A DNA stretch of 64,000 bases from Fulvia fulva (lineage: Eukaryota > Ascomycota > Dothideomycetes > Mycosphaerellales > Mycosphaerellaceae), in contig NC_063013.1 of assembly GCF_020509005.1 (NCBI RefSeq), positions 5,084,001-5,148,000 on the forward strand, written 5' to 3'. The position numbers and the translations under genes were made by a program. The notes beneath the pieces were generated by a model. The model did no database searches. It was not told where the DNA came from and saw only the letters and a program-made list of their open reading frames with translations. Below are positions 48,159 through 59,745 of the stretch, piece after piece (the first letter of the stretch is position 1; each line of letters opens with the position of its first letter).

Positions 48159-48392
48159 TGTTAAGAACATATAGGCCGTAGGACAATTATATAGGTGTAG
48201 GTATGTCATATGACTAGCTTACGTGACTAGGGTTTGCTAGCCTATAGGCTAGTAAACATCCGGACACCTAGTATCTACCTATACTAATACTAGCGATACT
48301 ATATGTAGATACACGCTATCTTATTAGGTCCTTCTTTGTCTTTCGTATAATCCGCCGTCTTCTACTACTACGTAACTCGTACCTATTTAATA
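48159..48392 (+). repeat. 5' LTR of Copia-B
   Basis: 234 bp, TGTTAAGAACATATAGG to ACCTATTTAATA. Same length as the 3' LTR. Confidence 0.92.
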
Positions 48393-48399
48393 GGTTATA

Positions 48400-51300
48400 A
48401 GCCCGAGTTAGTAACTCGGTGTTTTACCCTCGACAAAGTCGTATTAGAGTTATTCCTCTTTAGAACAAAAGGAAGGTAGACTAGAGGCCGTACCCGCCTT
48501 ATATAGGAAGCTATAGCCGTGCTATAGGTATATATAAGACGTAAAAGAGCCTAGTAAGGCACTATTAGACTCCGAGTTAGGGAGCCTATACTAATACCTT
48601 AGACAAGTAGGCGAGCTTACTAAGAAGAGTCGCTCTCTAGACATCGCGTTCGTATCGACTAACTGTTTATTCTAAGAGAGTCGTAGTGTCTTAGAAACCC
48701 CCTCTACTAAGAGAGTTACGCTATAGTGTCTTAGTACTAATACGATCCTTCGACTTTCCTCCCCTTCCCGGCGGATAGCCATCCTCTCCGCTATTAACCT
48801 CGCGTTCGTTTTATCCCATTTCGATCCGATCGCGTACGACCGAATATATCCTTTTACCTAAGGGTAGCTAACCTGTCCCTTAACTTATAAAAGAAAATAG
48901 AGAACGAGACTAGGTTTATAAGAAAGAGAGTAGCACCTGTTCTAATAAGAGAGAACCACGAAATATAGTTCAAGCTAATAAGAATATACCTAGTATCAAA
49001 GCAGGTTGACTAGGTCCTCGAAGACATTATTACGGACATTCCCGCTATTACCCTATCTATAGCGACACCCTCTATATTATCGGAGTTATCCCTTCCTTTA
49101 GATCAAGCGATAAGGAAGGCATCGTATAGACGGCACAATGTGACGGCCCTATATAAGATGTATATCTATCTGTCGACAGATGACTAAGAGATGATATAAG
49201 AGATCCGGTATACGAAGGAGTTATAGGAATAGGCTAAAGCTAAATATAAGAGAAGACTTCTCGCTACTAGAAGAAGTTTACTTTAGTAATACACTAATTT
49301 TGTGATAATAGAGGACTAGTCAATAGATGACGCCTAGTAGGAGCTTAGCTCAATTATAAGGAGGGCTGTTTCAATCTCGCCTTAGTTCTAAGACATTAAG
49401 ACTAAGGACAGAAAGATCTAGTAACTCTTAGTAGCTCTACTAGACTCATTTGGCTCAATTCGCGATACAATTGATACCTAGGTGAATCTCTTACTACAAG
49501 ACATTCTTACAATTCTTAGGGAGAAGTAAGAATCAATAATTTATTAAGGGACAGCTATATTTACTAAGAAGGGTTCCTAGGGCAAGCTTACGTACTATCT
49601 CTACGGTAGTGACCATTTTATAAGCAAGTGCCTATACCTTTCTATAGCTTAGTAGGCTATTAGGAACAAGGACAAACTAGCTAGGGTTACCTACCCTACT
49701 AAGAGATAACCGTCACCACCTCGTAGGAGGTCATTATTACCAAACCTTTGTAATGTCCTTAAGGTAATAACGGACCTTATAAAGTAGATAAAGGAGAGCC
49801 GTAAGCCAAAGGCCTCCTCTAGTAAGCCTATAAGGGCCTATACGACCTAGGAAGACGTATTAGACCCTAAGATACTATTAGAAGATGATGATATTAATGA
49901 GGTTGCCTATTCTACTATAGAAGCTAAAGGTAAGTACCCCTCGTCCGAGTAGTTGCTTAACTCTTGTGCATCATTATATATAACTGACTAACATTCACTA
50001 TTTAGGACACTAAAGCCTCTTTAAAAGAGAAAGTAGATCAAGGTTAGGGGTAGCTATCTATAAGCTATATATATAGGAAGTGCAGTAATAGGTAGTCCTT
50101 CTAGAAAGCCAATTGTCTTAGAAAATGTCCTATTTAGTCCTAGCCTTAGAGTTAGTCTTGTTTCGTAGAATTAGTTTAGCTAATAGTTTGCTATCTAACT
50201 ACCTAGTTTTACCCTAAAGTCCTTGTCTAGTAAACCCGTTATCTAGACCAAACTTCGAGGAGGAGTACCGTTTATCCACTCGATCTCAGAAATTCTTAAG
50301 CTATAGTATACTAGTATACTCTCTTAAGAACGTGACAGTACCGCTATAGCTAATACTAAGTCCGAAGATTAGTAGGAGCTATAGTATAGAAGTTGTATAC
50401 ACCTTGGCAAGGGACTACTAAGAAACCTATATAGAGTTACTAATAAGAAAGATCCTATTCCTGTTCCTTCTAAACACTAGAATTACAAGGTCTGCTCCCT
50501 TATAAACATAAGGAAGTTCATAGGACCTGCTATAGAGAGGAAAGGGGAGAGGCTGGCCCTCATCTCTATTGACATCTATAGGCCTTTTCAGGGCGTAGTC
50601 TCTAGGCTAGGATATAAATATTAGCTTAAGATTGTAGACAACTTCTCTAGGAAGAAGTGGGTAGTCCCTTTGAAGGCTAGGAGCGACGCTCCTACAGCCC
50701 TACGGGATTAGAAGGTCTAGGCAGAACGGCAGTCAAGGTACTTTCTATCTACGATCCGTAGTAATAGTACTAAGGAAATTCTCGCCTTACTAAAAGAGTA
50801 GGAGAAGGAGTTTAGCACTCAGATAGACACAACTAATGCCTATAACTCTCTTTAGAATAGACCTATAGAGAGGTCAATTCAAGCCTCTAAGAACATAGTC
50901 CGGGCTATACTTAAAGACTCTAGTATACTAGTTAAGTTCTAGCTAGAAGCTTTGTAAGTATAGACTATAATTAGAAACAGACTGCCTAATAGTCCGATCA
51001 TTAATAGTATTGCTCTTTTACTAGAAGAAGCCTTTACTAGCTAAGTACCGTTAGTCGACCATTTCCGCGTCTAGGGATATAAAGCTATAGTCTATATAGA
51101 CCTAAGAGCCTAACCTTAAGGCTTAAGGAGAGACAAGTTAATAAACCGAGGAAAAGAAGCCGTGTTTATAGGCTACTTAGAAAACACTATAAAACAATAG
51201 CTGTTCTAGGATCCCGATATAAAAGCTATAAAAGCGTATAGTCACGTCGACTAGTTTAAGAATAAGAAGGGGGGAGATATAGATCTTGGTATCACCTTTA

Positions 51301-53450
51301 CTAACTAGCCGAGTCGAGCGCTATAGCGCAATCCTATTAGGAGGAAGCCCTTTAGGGCGAAATTTTCCGATAGGGGATTATTAGAAACACCGTTACGAAG
51401 GCTAGGAGAAAATATTGAGGCGGTTTTAATACTATCGAAGGCCGATAACGGTGGATCTATACAGAACCTACCCGAGTCATTAACACTATAGCAACCGCTG
51501 TCTATATAACTTCCCCCTCCCCTAAAGGACATTAGGGAATAATAGAAGTTTAGAGATTAGGGTACTCTAATAAAAGAAAAAGAAGATGTCGTTCAGTTCG
51601 ACCTATCTAAACACCTAGCGCCACCTCGGGTTATAGGTAACAAGAGGTCAAGAGGGGACGGAGATAATAACTCTAAAGAGTATAAGGCTAAACACTATAA
51701 GGCTCTTATCGCCTAGATGTTCTATCTAGACCCTATAATAAGCTAGGTAGAGGAGATTCTAAACGACGTAGAAGAATATACATTTGCTACTATTAGGTAG
51801 GCCATAGCCTATTAGTAGGAAGTGCCAATCCTAAAGTCCTATAAGGTAGCCGTAGGAGACCCCGAATAGGGACATATATAGAGAGAGGCAATCGAGAACG
51901 AACTTATTGCCTTAGTAAGCAACAACACCTAGGAAGCAGTTGTACCGCTAAAGGGTGCGAATCTAATTACTTCTAGGTAGGTCTTTGATATAAAAAGAAT
52001 AATTAGTGGAGCTATTAAGAAGTTTAAGGTAAGACTAGTTATAAGAGAGTTTTTCTAGAAATATAGGGTTGACTTCGAAGAGACCTTTACACCTACTATT
52101 AGACATAATACTCTCCGAGTATTTATAGCGGTAGTGTATAAGAGAGATCTCGAGATGTACCTAGTAGATATGAATAATGCTTTTACCTAAAGTAGCCTTC
52201 TTGAAGACATCTATATAATCCTACCCCTAGGAGTTAAAGCACCTCCGAATATAGTATTCAAGGTCCTACGAAGCCTTTATAGGCTTAAGCAAGTAGCTAG
52301 AGACTAGAACAAGCTCTATGTTACGAAGCTAGAGAAGATTAGATTTACCTAGTCCTAGGTAGATCTATACCTACTTATCTATACGGATAGAGACCTTATA
52401 GTTCTTACCTGAATATATAACATACCTATTATAGCTCCGAAGCTATTAGATGTTTAGTAGTTTAAGGCTAAGCTTAGAAAAGTGTTTAAGATTAAAGATC
52501 TTAGTAAACCTACGAAGATCCTTAGAATAAGGATTATAAGGAATAGGTTCTAAGGCACTTTAAAGCTTAATTAAGGACACTATGTCTACGCTAACTTAGC
52601 TAAGATGAACATAGCTAGAGATAAGGCTACGCTAACCTACTTACCTATAGAGAGCTACGAGCATTTAGTGCCTACGGCACCTATAGATAAGAGGTACAAC
52701 AAATAGGATTACTAGAGCTATAATAGTACCTAGATATAGCCAATAACAATAATAAGGCCAGACTTAGTATTCCCCCTCAAAAGAATTAGCTTATATATTG
52801 CTAATCCCTCGTAGTAGTATATAAAGGCTTTAAAGAAGCTCTCCCGATACCTACGGTCGTACCTAGACCTAGGTCTTATATATAGAAAGGGAGGGGGCAA
52901 TCTCTAGGGATACTCGGACTCTAACTACGCTATAGACAAAGTGGATAGAGTCTCAATTCTAGGATACGTGTAGTTCCTTTATAGATTACCTATGTCCTAG
53001 ATAAGTAGGAAGTAGAAGTCTATTATAATATTAATAATAGAAGCTAAGTTTATAGCTATAAACGTAGCCGTAAAGTAGTTACAATTTCTTGCTACTGTCC
53101 TTAGGGAAATGGGGTGCCTAGAACTAGTAGGAAAGAGCTCTTTCTAGCCGAGTATAAGGGTAAGTAAGGGCACTATTAACGAGCTAAGGCTAGTCAAGCT
53201 TATAGGTAACAACTAAGCCGCTTTAATACTTATTAAAGATGCCTATATATATAAAAGGTCAAAGCATATTGATGTTATATATAACTATGTTAGACATCTC
53301 TAGTAGTAGAAGAAGATTATAGTAGACTACTACTATATAAAGGACATAGCTACTAATAGGTTAATAAAGCCCCTTAATAGCTAGTAGTTCTAAAACTTTA
53401 TAAGGTAGCTCTAGCTTACGTAAAGGGATTATAGGAGACTATATGGCCTA
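48400..53450 (+). pseudogene. Copia-B gag-pol remnant
   Basis: Gag region at about 48880-49720 with a knuckle remnant (KLTYYLYGSDHFISKCLYL) near 49580-49640; protease region after about 49900; integrase at about 50490-51100 (SIDIYRPFQGVVSRLG, PIERSIQASKNIVRAIL); RT at about 51890-52540 (YLVDMNNAFTQSSLLEDIYI, SLYRLKQVARDQNKL); RNase H at about 52890-53440 (GYSDSNYAIDKVDR, LVKLIGNNQAALIL). Stops lie mostly at former Gln/Trp codons. The plus/minus pair with Copia-A shares most of these stops. Confidence 0.82.
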
Positions 53451-53458
53451 AGTAGGAG

Positions 53459-53692
53459 TGTTAAGAACATATAGGCCGTAGGACAATTATATAGGTATAG
53501 GTGTGTTATATAACTAGATCACGTGACTAGGGTTTACTAGCCTATAGGCTAGCAAACATCCGGACACCTAGTATCTACCTACACTAACACTAGCGATACT
53601 ATATATAGATACACGCTATCTTAATAGGTCCTTCTTCGTCTTTCGTATAATCCGCCCTCTTCTACTACTACGTAACTCGTACCTATTTAATA
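53459..53692 (+). repeat. 3' LTR of Copia-B
   Basis: 234 bp, same ends as the 5' LTR; followed by GATAT and then resumed Gypsy-2 sequence. Confidence 0.92.
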
Positions 53693-53697
53693 GATAT

Positions 53698-56600
53698 TAG
53701 TATACGGCTAAGTACTATATTAGCTGAAGACAAGGCTATCTATAGAAATAAGAAGCAAGCGACTATACGAGAAGTCGAATCCTTACTACCCTAATAGCTA
53801 AAGGACCTAAAGTACGGATTTGACCCGTCTATCGCTAAAGGCCTACCTCCCTATCGCCCCGAATAAGATCTAGCGATTGAATTCGTTAAAGGCGCTAAGC
53901 TACCTTTTAAGCGTCCTTATTCTATATCGAAACTAGAGCTCGATATGACTAAAGCCTACGTCGATAAGGAAGAAGCCGCTAGTAAAATCCGACGCTCTAC
54001 GTCCTAGATCGCTAGTCCTATTATTATTATTAAGAAGCTAGGTAGAGGACTCCGTGTCTACGTAGACTATAGAGCTATTAACGCTATTACCGTTAAGAAT
54101 AGGTACCTAATACCTTAAGTCCGTAAGACCCTAGCTCGTATAAGCGGCGTATAGTAGTTCACTACCTTAGATATTATTATAGCATTTAACGAGCTACGTA
54201 TCCGTAAAGGCGACGAATAGAAGACGGCCTTTACTACCCGATATAGTACCTACGAGTGGCTTGTAGTACCATTTGATCTCTATAACGTACTAAGCGCGTT
54301 CTAGGTATATATTAATAAAGTATTATATAGACACCTAGACGACTTCGTATCTATATACCTAGACGACTATATCGTGTTCACGTATAGTTTATTTAATGAA
54401 CACGTGAAACACGTACGTACTATTATTAGGTGTCTAATTGACGCTCGACTTCCTATAGACGTCTATACGTACCGCTTCTTCTAGAAGAGCGTCAAGTTCT
54501 TAGGACTAATCATTACTAATAAGGGCATTTAGATAGATAAATCTAAGGTCTAGACTATTATAGATTAGGCTACTCTATAGAGCTTAAAAGATATACTGTT
54601 CTTCCTTAGGCTAGCTAACTTCTATAGAAGGTTCGTTAATAACTTTTCCGGTATCGTTATGCCTTTAACCGACCTTATACGCGGTAACGTACTTAAGAAT
54701 CGTGTATACTTCGTATAGAGCCTAGACTACTAAAGTGCGTTCGAGACCCTAAAGGTAGTATTCTACAAACGCCTAGTATTAGTACATTTTGATATTACTA
54801 AGCCCTACGTCGTAGAAACTAATTCCTTAGATAGGTATATAGCTAGCGTATTATCTTAGGTTAGAGAGGACGGTGAATTGTATCCTATCGCATTCTACTC
54901 GATAAAGATAAACCTAGTAGAATATAATTACGAGATTTACGATAAGTAACTAATGGCTATTATTAGAGCGTTCGAGGAATAGAGGCCGGAGCTAATAAGC
55001 GCTCCCTCTAGGGTTCTTACCGACTATAAGGGCTTAGAGTAGTTTATAACGACTAAGTAGCTAACCCGCCGATAAGCGCGCTAGAGCGAGTTCCTGTCCG
55101 AGTTCGACTTCTAGATAGAATATCGCCCTAGTAAGCTTAGGACAAAGCCCGATAGCCTTACGCGCCGTAGACAAGACATAGACGATAAGGATAATATAAA
55201 ACATAGGTAGTAAGCTATATTAAAGCTACGTAATCTCCCTCCTAATATACGTAAGCGCTTAAAGCTATTAGCTATAACTACTCCGCGTACTACGGCCGAC
55301 TAGTATTAATTAGCACTTTACGTACTCGAAGTAAACGAGGCCTCTATCGAAGAACTTATCGAGGAAGCCTATACTAAAGACAAGCTAGCGTACGGTATTA
55401 AGAAGGCCCTAGACGATAATGCTCGTACTTTACTACGAAACCTAGAAGGCTCTAGCTATATCTCGCTTAGCGACTATAAGTTAGACGGTGACCTAATTAA
55501 GATCTAAGGACGTATATACGTACCGTATAAGCTTCGTCCGGAGCTAATAGCGAGGCACTACGATACTCTATTAGCTAGGTATCCTAGGCGTAAGAAGACA
55601 GTCGACCTACTTACGCGTACGTACTACTAGCCTAGTCTAGTAGTAGATGTTACTAAGTACGTTAAGAATTGTTACCTATATACACGATCTAAGGCTTTTT
55701 ATAATACGTACTAAGGTATACTCCGATAGTTACCCGTACCCTCGGGTACCTATAAGGAGGTAGTACTCGATTACGTAGTAGAGCTACTAGATAGTTATAG
55801 TACTAAGGGCGTGAAGTATAACGCTATCCTTATCCTAACCTATAGACTTACTAAGAGGAAGCATCTTATACCCGTAGTAGATTTGACCCTAAAGGTAGCG
55901 GCCGACGCCGTATTAAAGTACGTAATTAAGGATTAGGGCCTATTCGATACGGTAGTATTAGACCGTAGTAGTTAGTAGGTAAGCTAATTCTAGAAGGCTC
56001 TAATAGCGCGTCTAGCTATACGTATAAAGATCTCGACTGCCTTTTACCCTTAGACTAATAGGTAGTTAGAACGTACGAACTAAGCTATAGAATAGTACCT
56101 ACGCGCGTACGTTAACTATACGTAGGTCGATTAGGTCTAGTGGTTACCTATCGTAGAGTTTACCCTAAATAATTAATAGAGCGCTACTATAGGTATATTA
56201 CCGTTCTTCGTAACGCTAGGCCGTAATCCTCGAATAGAGGTGTTACCTTAGGCTACGAGCGGTAACGGTACTAAGCTTCCGAAAGTATAGGCCTTATCGA
56301 AGTAGTACGTAGAAGATTTCGCGACTTTTATAGAGAACATTAACGTATACTACATTATATAGCTTAGATATACCTAAGAGCGGTACGTAGATACCGTAGT
56401 AAATAAGCGTAAGCCTATACTAAGATACGCGATCGGCGATAAGGTTTAGCTAGATACTAGAAACATCCGTACTCGAAAGCCCTATAAGAAACTTGACTAT
56501 AAGAATATAGGTCCCTTTACGATTACCGGTAAGATTAACGTAGACGTATACGAGCTCGACCTTTAGGAAAGTATACGTATATACCTAAGGTTCTATACTA

Positions 56601-57180
56601 GCGTACTACGCCTAGTAAATAACGACCTATTCCCTAATTAAAGCTAAGGTCAACTACTTATCGAGGCCTCCGAAGGCGATAGCGAGGAGCTAGATAAATA
56701 CGTAGTTAAAGCGATTATAGACAGTAGATAGACTAGTAGAGCTAAGAAGTATATAAAGTATACCGTCCGTTAGGAAGGTAGTACTATTATAGAAGTACCT
56801 TATAGTAAATTGAAAGGTAGTACCGAGGAAGCGATAGTAGATTATTATTATAAAAACCCGTTAGCGGCCGGTCTACTATCTAGATAGCGTAAGCCTAAAG
56901 GTTAGATATTAGACAACCTAGACATCGTTACCGATAGTCGACCCTACGACGCCCGCGTAATATAGATACAACTTAAAGTAAGCTAAGGCTTAATATATAG
57001 TTAGCTTGTCTAAGGTACACTACGGTATAATATAGACTCGACTTAAGGCTTACTACGGCAAGATATATAGTCTCTCTATAGTTAACCCGACGTAAGCTAG
57101 CGCTTCCTAATAGTACGGTTCTTCCTTACGGATATACCCTACGGCGATATATTTCCGCGTACGAGGGCGTACGGCGGTTT
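53698..57180 (+). pseudogene. Gypsy-2 pol remnant (RT, RNase H, integrase, chromodomain)
   Basis: RT at about 54000-54600 ([30 protein letters not shown], the catalytic YLDDYIVF near 54353-54380); RNase H at about 54780-55150 (LTDYKGLEQFITTKQL); integrase zinc region near 55530-55690 and core near 55740-56250 (VVLDYVVELLDS, VVLDRS, NRQLERTNQAIEQYLRAYVNY); a GPF/Y-like module near 56490-56600; a chromodomain-like end near 56760-56880 (VDYYYKNPLAAGLL). Polypurine tract AAGAGGGGGG at 57181-57190. Confidence 0.83.
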
Positions 57181-57193
57181 AAGAGGGGGGTAG

Positions 57194-57388
57194 TGTTACG
57201 GTTCACCTCGTAAGGCTACACTTAGTGTCACGTGACCTAGTACGCTAGCGTACCCGGACCCTAGACCTTGACCTTAACGTTTACTTTATTACGGCTTCGC
57301 GACTTTCTTATCTTCTCTTCTTCGTAGAACTTATTCGATTCTAAGGTATTAATACGTTTACGCCCTATCTTACGCCTTGTCCGTATTA
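57194..57388 (+). repeat. 3' LTR of Gypsy-2
   Basis: 195 bp, starts TGTTACGGTTCACC, ends CCGTATTA where the match to the 5' LTR stops. More heavily RIPed than the 5' LTR. Confidence 0.87.
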
Positions 57389-58440
57389 CGCTACTACTCT
57401 TAGAACTTAATATCGTCGCTCTTTAGATCTAACTTAGTAGGGGCCTTTAGCTCGTTAGAGGACTTGATACTAGTAGTTATATCGGCGTCGTAAGTCGTGT
57501 ATACGGAGATAGGGTTACTATCTAAGTCGGTACTTAGGCAATTCTTCTTACCCTTACGACTACCGTCCTTAAGGCTATTCTTACGGCCCTTATTACCGTC
57601 GTCCTCGTCGTCTAATCAGTCCGATAAATCCGGGTCCGACTTCTTCTTATTAGGCTTACCTCTATTCTACCGACGCTCTAGTGACTCTTTAGACTCGGTT
57701 CGCTAAGGTAGTAGGTCTTACTTTCCCTTAGACCGGCTACGGTCCTTCTCTTACTTCTTAAGCTTAGTAATACGCTTCTCGGCTACTACGAGCTTAGTCT
57801 CGGTCTCTACTAGCTTACTCTCCGCTACCTTATACTACGTACGATATACCTTCTTTATGTCCTTAGTACTCGTAAGCTCGTCTAGGTCGATAACGATAAT
57901 ATTATCGCGCTTAGTAATCTCCTCCTTTAGTCGCGTAACCTCCTCTTCTAGGGACTGTCTAGTCGCCTATTCCGTATCGATTATATCCTCGAGTCGGTCT
58001 ATCTAGTCCTTAGTATCTTACGCCTTACGGAGGTTAATACGGTTAGCTATATCGAGCGTAGTATTAAGCTTATATATACGTCGGTAATTAGACTCGATAT
58101 TATAGAGGATCTTATAGATCTACTAGGGATAGTCATTGACCGTCTTCTTGAACTTGTCTATATTTAACCCGTTTAACAAGTCGAAGGCTTCCTAGAAGTT
58201 GTCGATAGTAACCCTCCTCTTCCTCGGTACCTTAGTACCCTTATCTTCTATCTTATCCTCGATAAACTCCGCCCTATATAGGTTAGCTAAGTTTAGCTCT
58301 ATCTCGACCTCCTCTTCCTTAATCGCCTTAAGTTAGTCGAACACCTTCTTATACTACTTACGGTACTAGTTATTCTCGTCGAGAAGCTTATTTACGATAT
58401 CCTCTTTACGTCCTTAAGTCTATATTACCGGGTTTACGCT
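57389..58440 (-). pseudogene. Gypsy-3 gag remnant (RIPed)
   Basis: On the minus strand, read through stops, a coiled-coil Gag: KLLDENNQYRKQYKKVFDQL near 58395-58335, EEEVTRLKEEITKRDNIIVI near 57945-57890, then a Lys/Asp-rich linker near 57640-57560 (KKKSDPDLSDQLDDEDDG). It differs from Gypsy-1 and Gypsy-2 gag. It is cut off by the Gypsy-2 LTR at 57388, and its continuation is nowhere in the window. The plus-strand open frame at 57497-57706 is antisense. Confidence 0.65.
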
Positions 58441-59215
58441 ATCGTTATCGGGCGGATCGGGTAGTAGGGTAAAGAAGGATAATCTATTAAGGGACGCGCG
58501 ATAGACGCGTCTATTAGTATTCTCTATACTTACGCCTAGTACGCCGGTACCGGTCTGTCTCGCTATTACTACTATATTAGCTATAACCTACTTTGAGGTA
58601 CGACTTAGCGAGTACGATATCTAATCTTAGTACTTCCTCGTATACTATTACGGTTTCTCTATAATCTCCTAAATATAGCTTCTCGTATCTCTCTATACGT
58701 TAGTAATAATCTATTTATAGTATTATAAGTAGGTATAAGTATATAGTGGGGTAAGGTATAAGTCGAATAGATGTTCTATCTAAGAGAGACGTAGAGGGCG
58801 CGAGAGTTATATACGGGCGCTAAGCCGCTAGTCGGATTAGTTAGCGGGCGCGGGGTCTAGGTACGTACCTACGGGTTTAACTAAATATACGCCGGTACGG
58901 TAATATATAGTAACGTCTCCTTTATATTTAGGAACGCTAAGAAGCCCTTATAGGTTCGAGGCGTTTAACTTATATTACTGTCTTACTAATTAGAATACGA
59001 TCTCTACTATAATTATTATACTTTACTCTTAGCCCGCCTTAGCCTCTCTAAAGAATACCGCTACGTAACTCGACTCTTCTCTCCTTTAAGATTAGCCCTA
59101 GAACGAGACTTCAATAACCCGCTACCTTATACGGATAGTAAGAAGAGGTAGTTAGACATTTTATAGATTAAGCTTTAAGTAGCTAGCTACCCTATTAATA
59201 AAGGAGGTAGATATA
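58441..59215 (-). other. Probable Gypsy-3 leader/LTR and RIPed flank
   Basis: Non-coding. In minus orientation a GTTACTATATATTACCG stretch near 58915 may be the start of the Gypsy-3 5' LTR, but no second copy is present to fix the ends. From about 58920 to 59215 I see nothing recognisable. Confidence 0.4.
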
Positions 59216-59264
59216 ACGTACTTTACTACTAAGCGGGCTATACTACCGAGCGGGCCACTTTTAC
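59216..59264 (+). repeat. Left terminal inverted repeat of transposon B
   Basis: Begins ACGTACTTTACTAC, pairs with 63551-63599 with three mismatches, all RIP-type transitions. Confidence 0.9.
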
Positions 59265-59745
59265 TAAGAACTCTACTACTTCTATAGATATAGTTATATA
59301 ACTACTATTATAGCGTATATTGTCTTTAAACGAGGCTAAACTAACCTTAGCTATTATTAATAAGCTAAGGGCCCCTTTAGACCCTAAAATTTACGCGTCG
59401 AATCTCGTTAACCTTTAACGGTTAATTACGTAGTAGGGGTATATAGGGGTACTACTAAGATATATATAGTTAGGAGGCGACCTTAGTAGGAAGCTAGGGA
59501 TTTTTACGAAGAATCTCTCTATAAGGCGAAAATACGGAAATCTAAAAATTTTAGATTTATTATCTTTTAGGACCACTATATATATATTTCACGGTCCGTA
59601 GACCGGCAAGTATATACACCTACGCGCAAGCTATCCTAAGGTCACTAGGCGCGCCCTTACTTACTAGGGTAGTTAGTCGTCTATACTATCTAGGCTACGA
59701 AACGCGACGCGATAATTACGAATCGACTTCCTATAAAGGTATACG

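Larger units (their letters stand above)
48159..53692 (+). mobile_element. Copia-B, Ty1/Copia retrotransposon (partly RIPed)
   Basis: 5534 bp with 234-bp LTRs (48159-48392 and 53459-53692) and the target duplication GATAT (48154-48158, 53693-53697), inserted in Gypsy-2 between protease and RT. Near-identical inverted copy of Copia-A. The leader after the 5' LTR holds an inverted GAGTTAGTAACTC; a purine stretch AAGTAGGAG precedes the 3' LTR. Confidence 0.93.
34298..57388 (+). mobile_element. Gypsy-2, LTR retrotransposon split by three nested insertions (RIPed)
   Basis: LTRs at 34298-34484 and 57194-57388 enclose gag, protease, RT, RNase H, integrase and chromodomain remnants. Three insertions, LINE-2 (35914-41731), LINE-1 copy C (41856-46794) and Copia-B (48159-53692), each have target duplications, and the Gypsy-2 reading resumes exactly after each. 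Without them it is about 6.75 kb. The 5' LTR lacks its first 8 bp, and the outside flanks do not match: host gene on the left, Gypsy-3 gag on the right. Confidence 0.88.

Noticed and set aside
57497..57706. 69-codon plus-strand frame with Ser run.
   Set aside because: Antisense to the Gypsy-3 gag coiled-coil and linker remnant.
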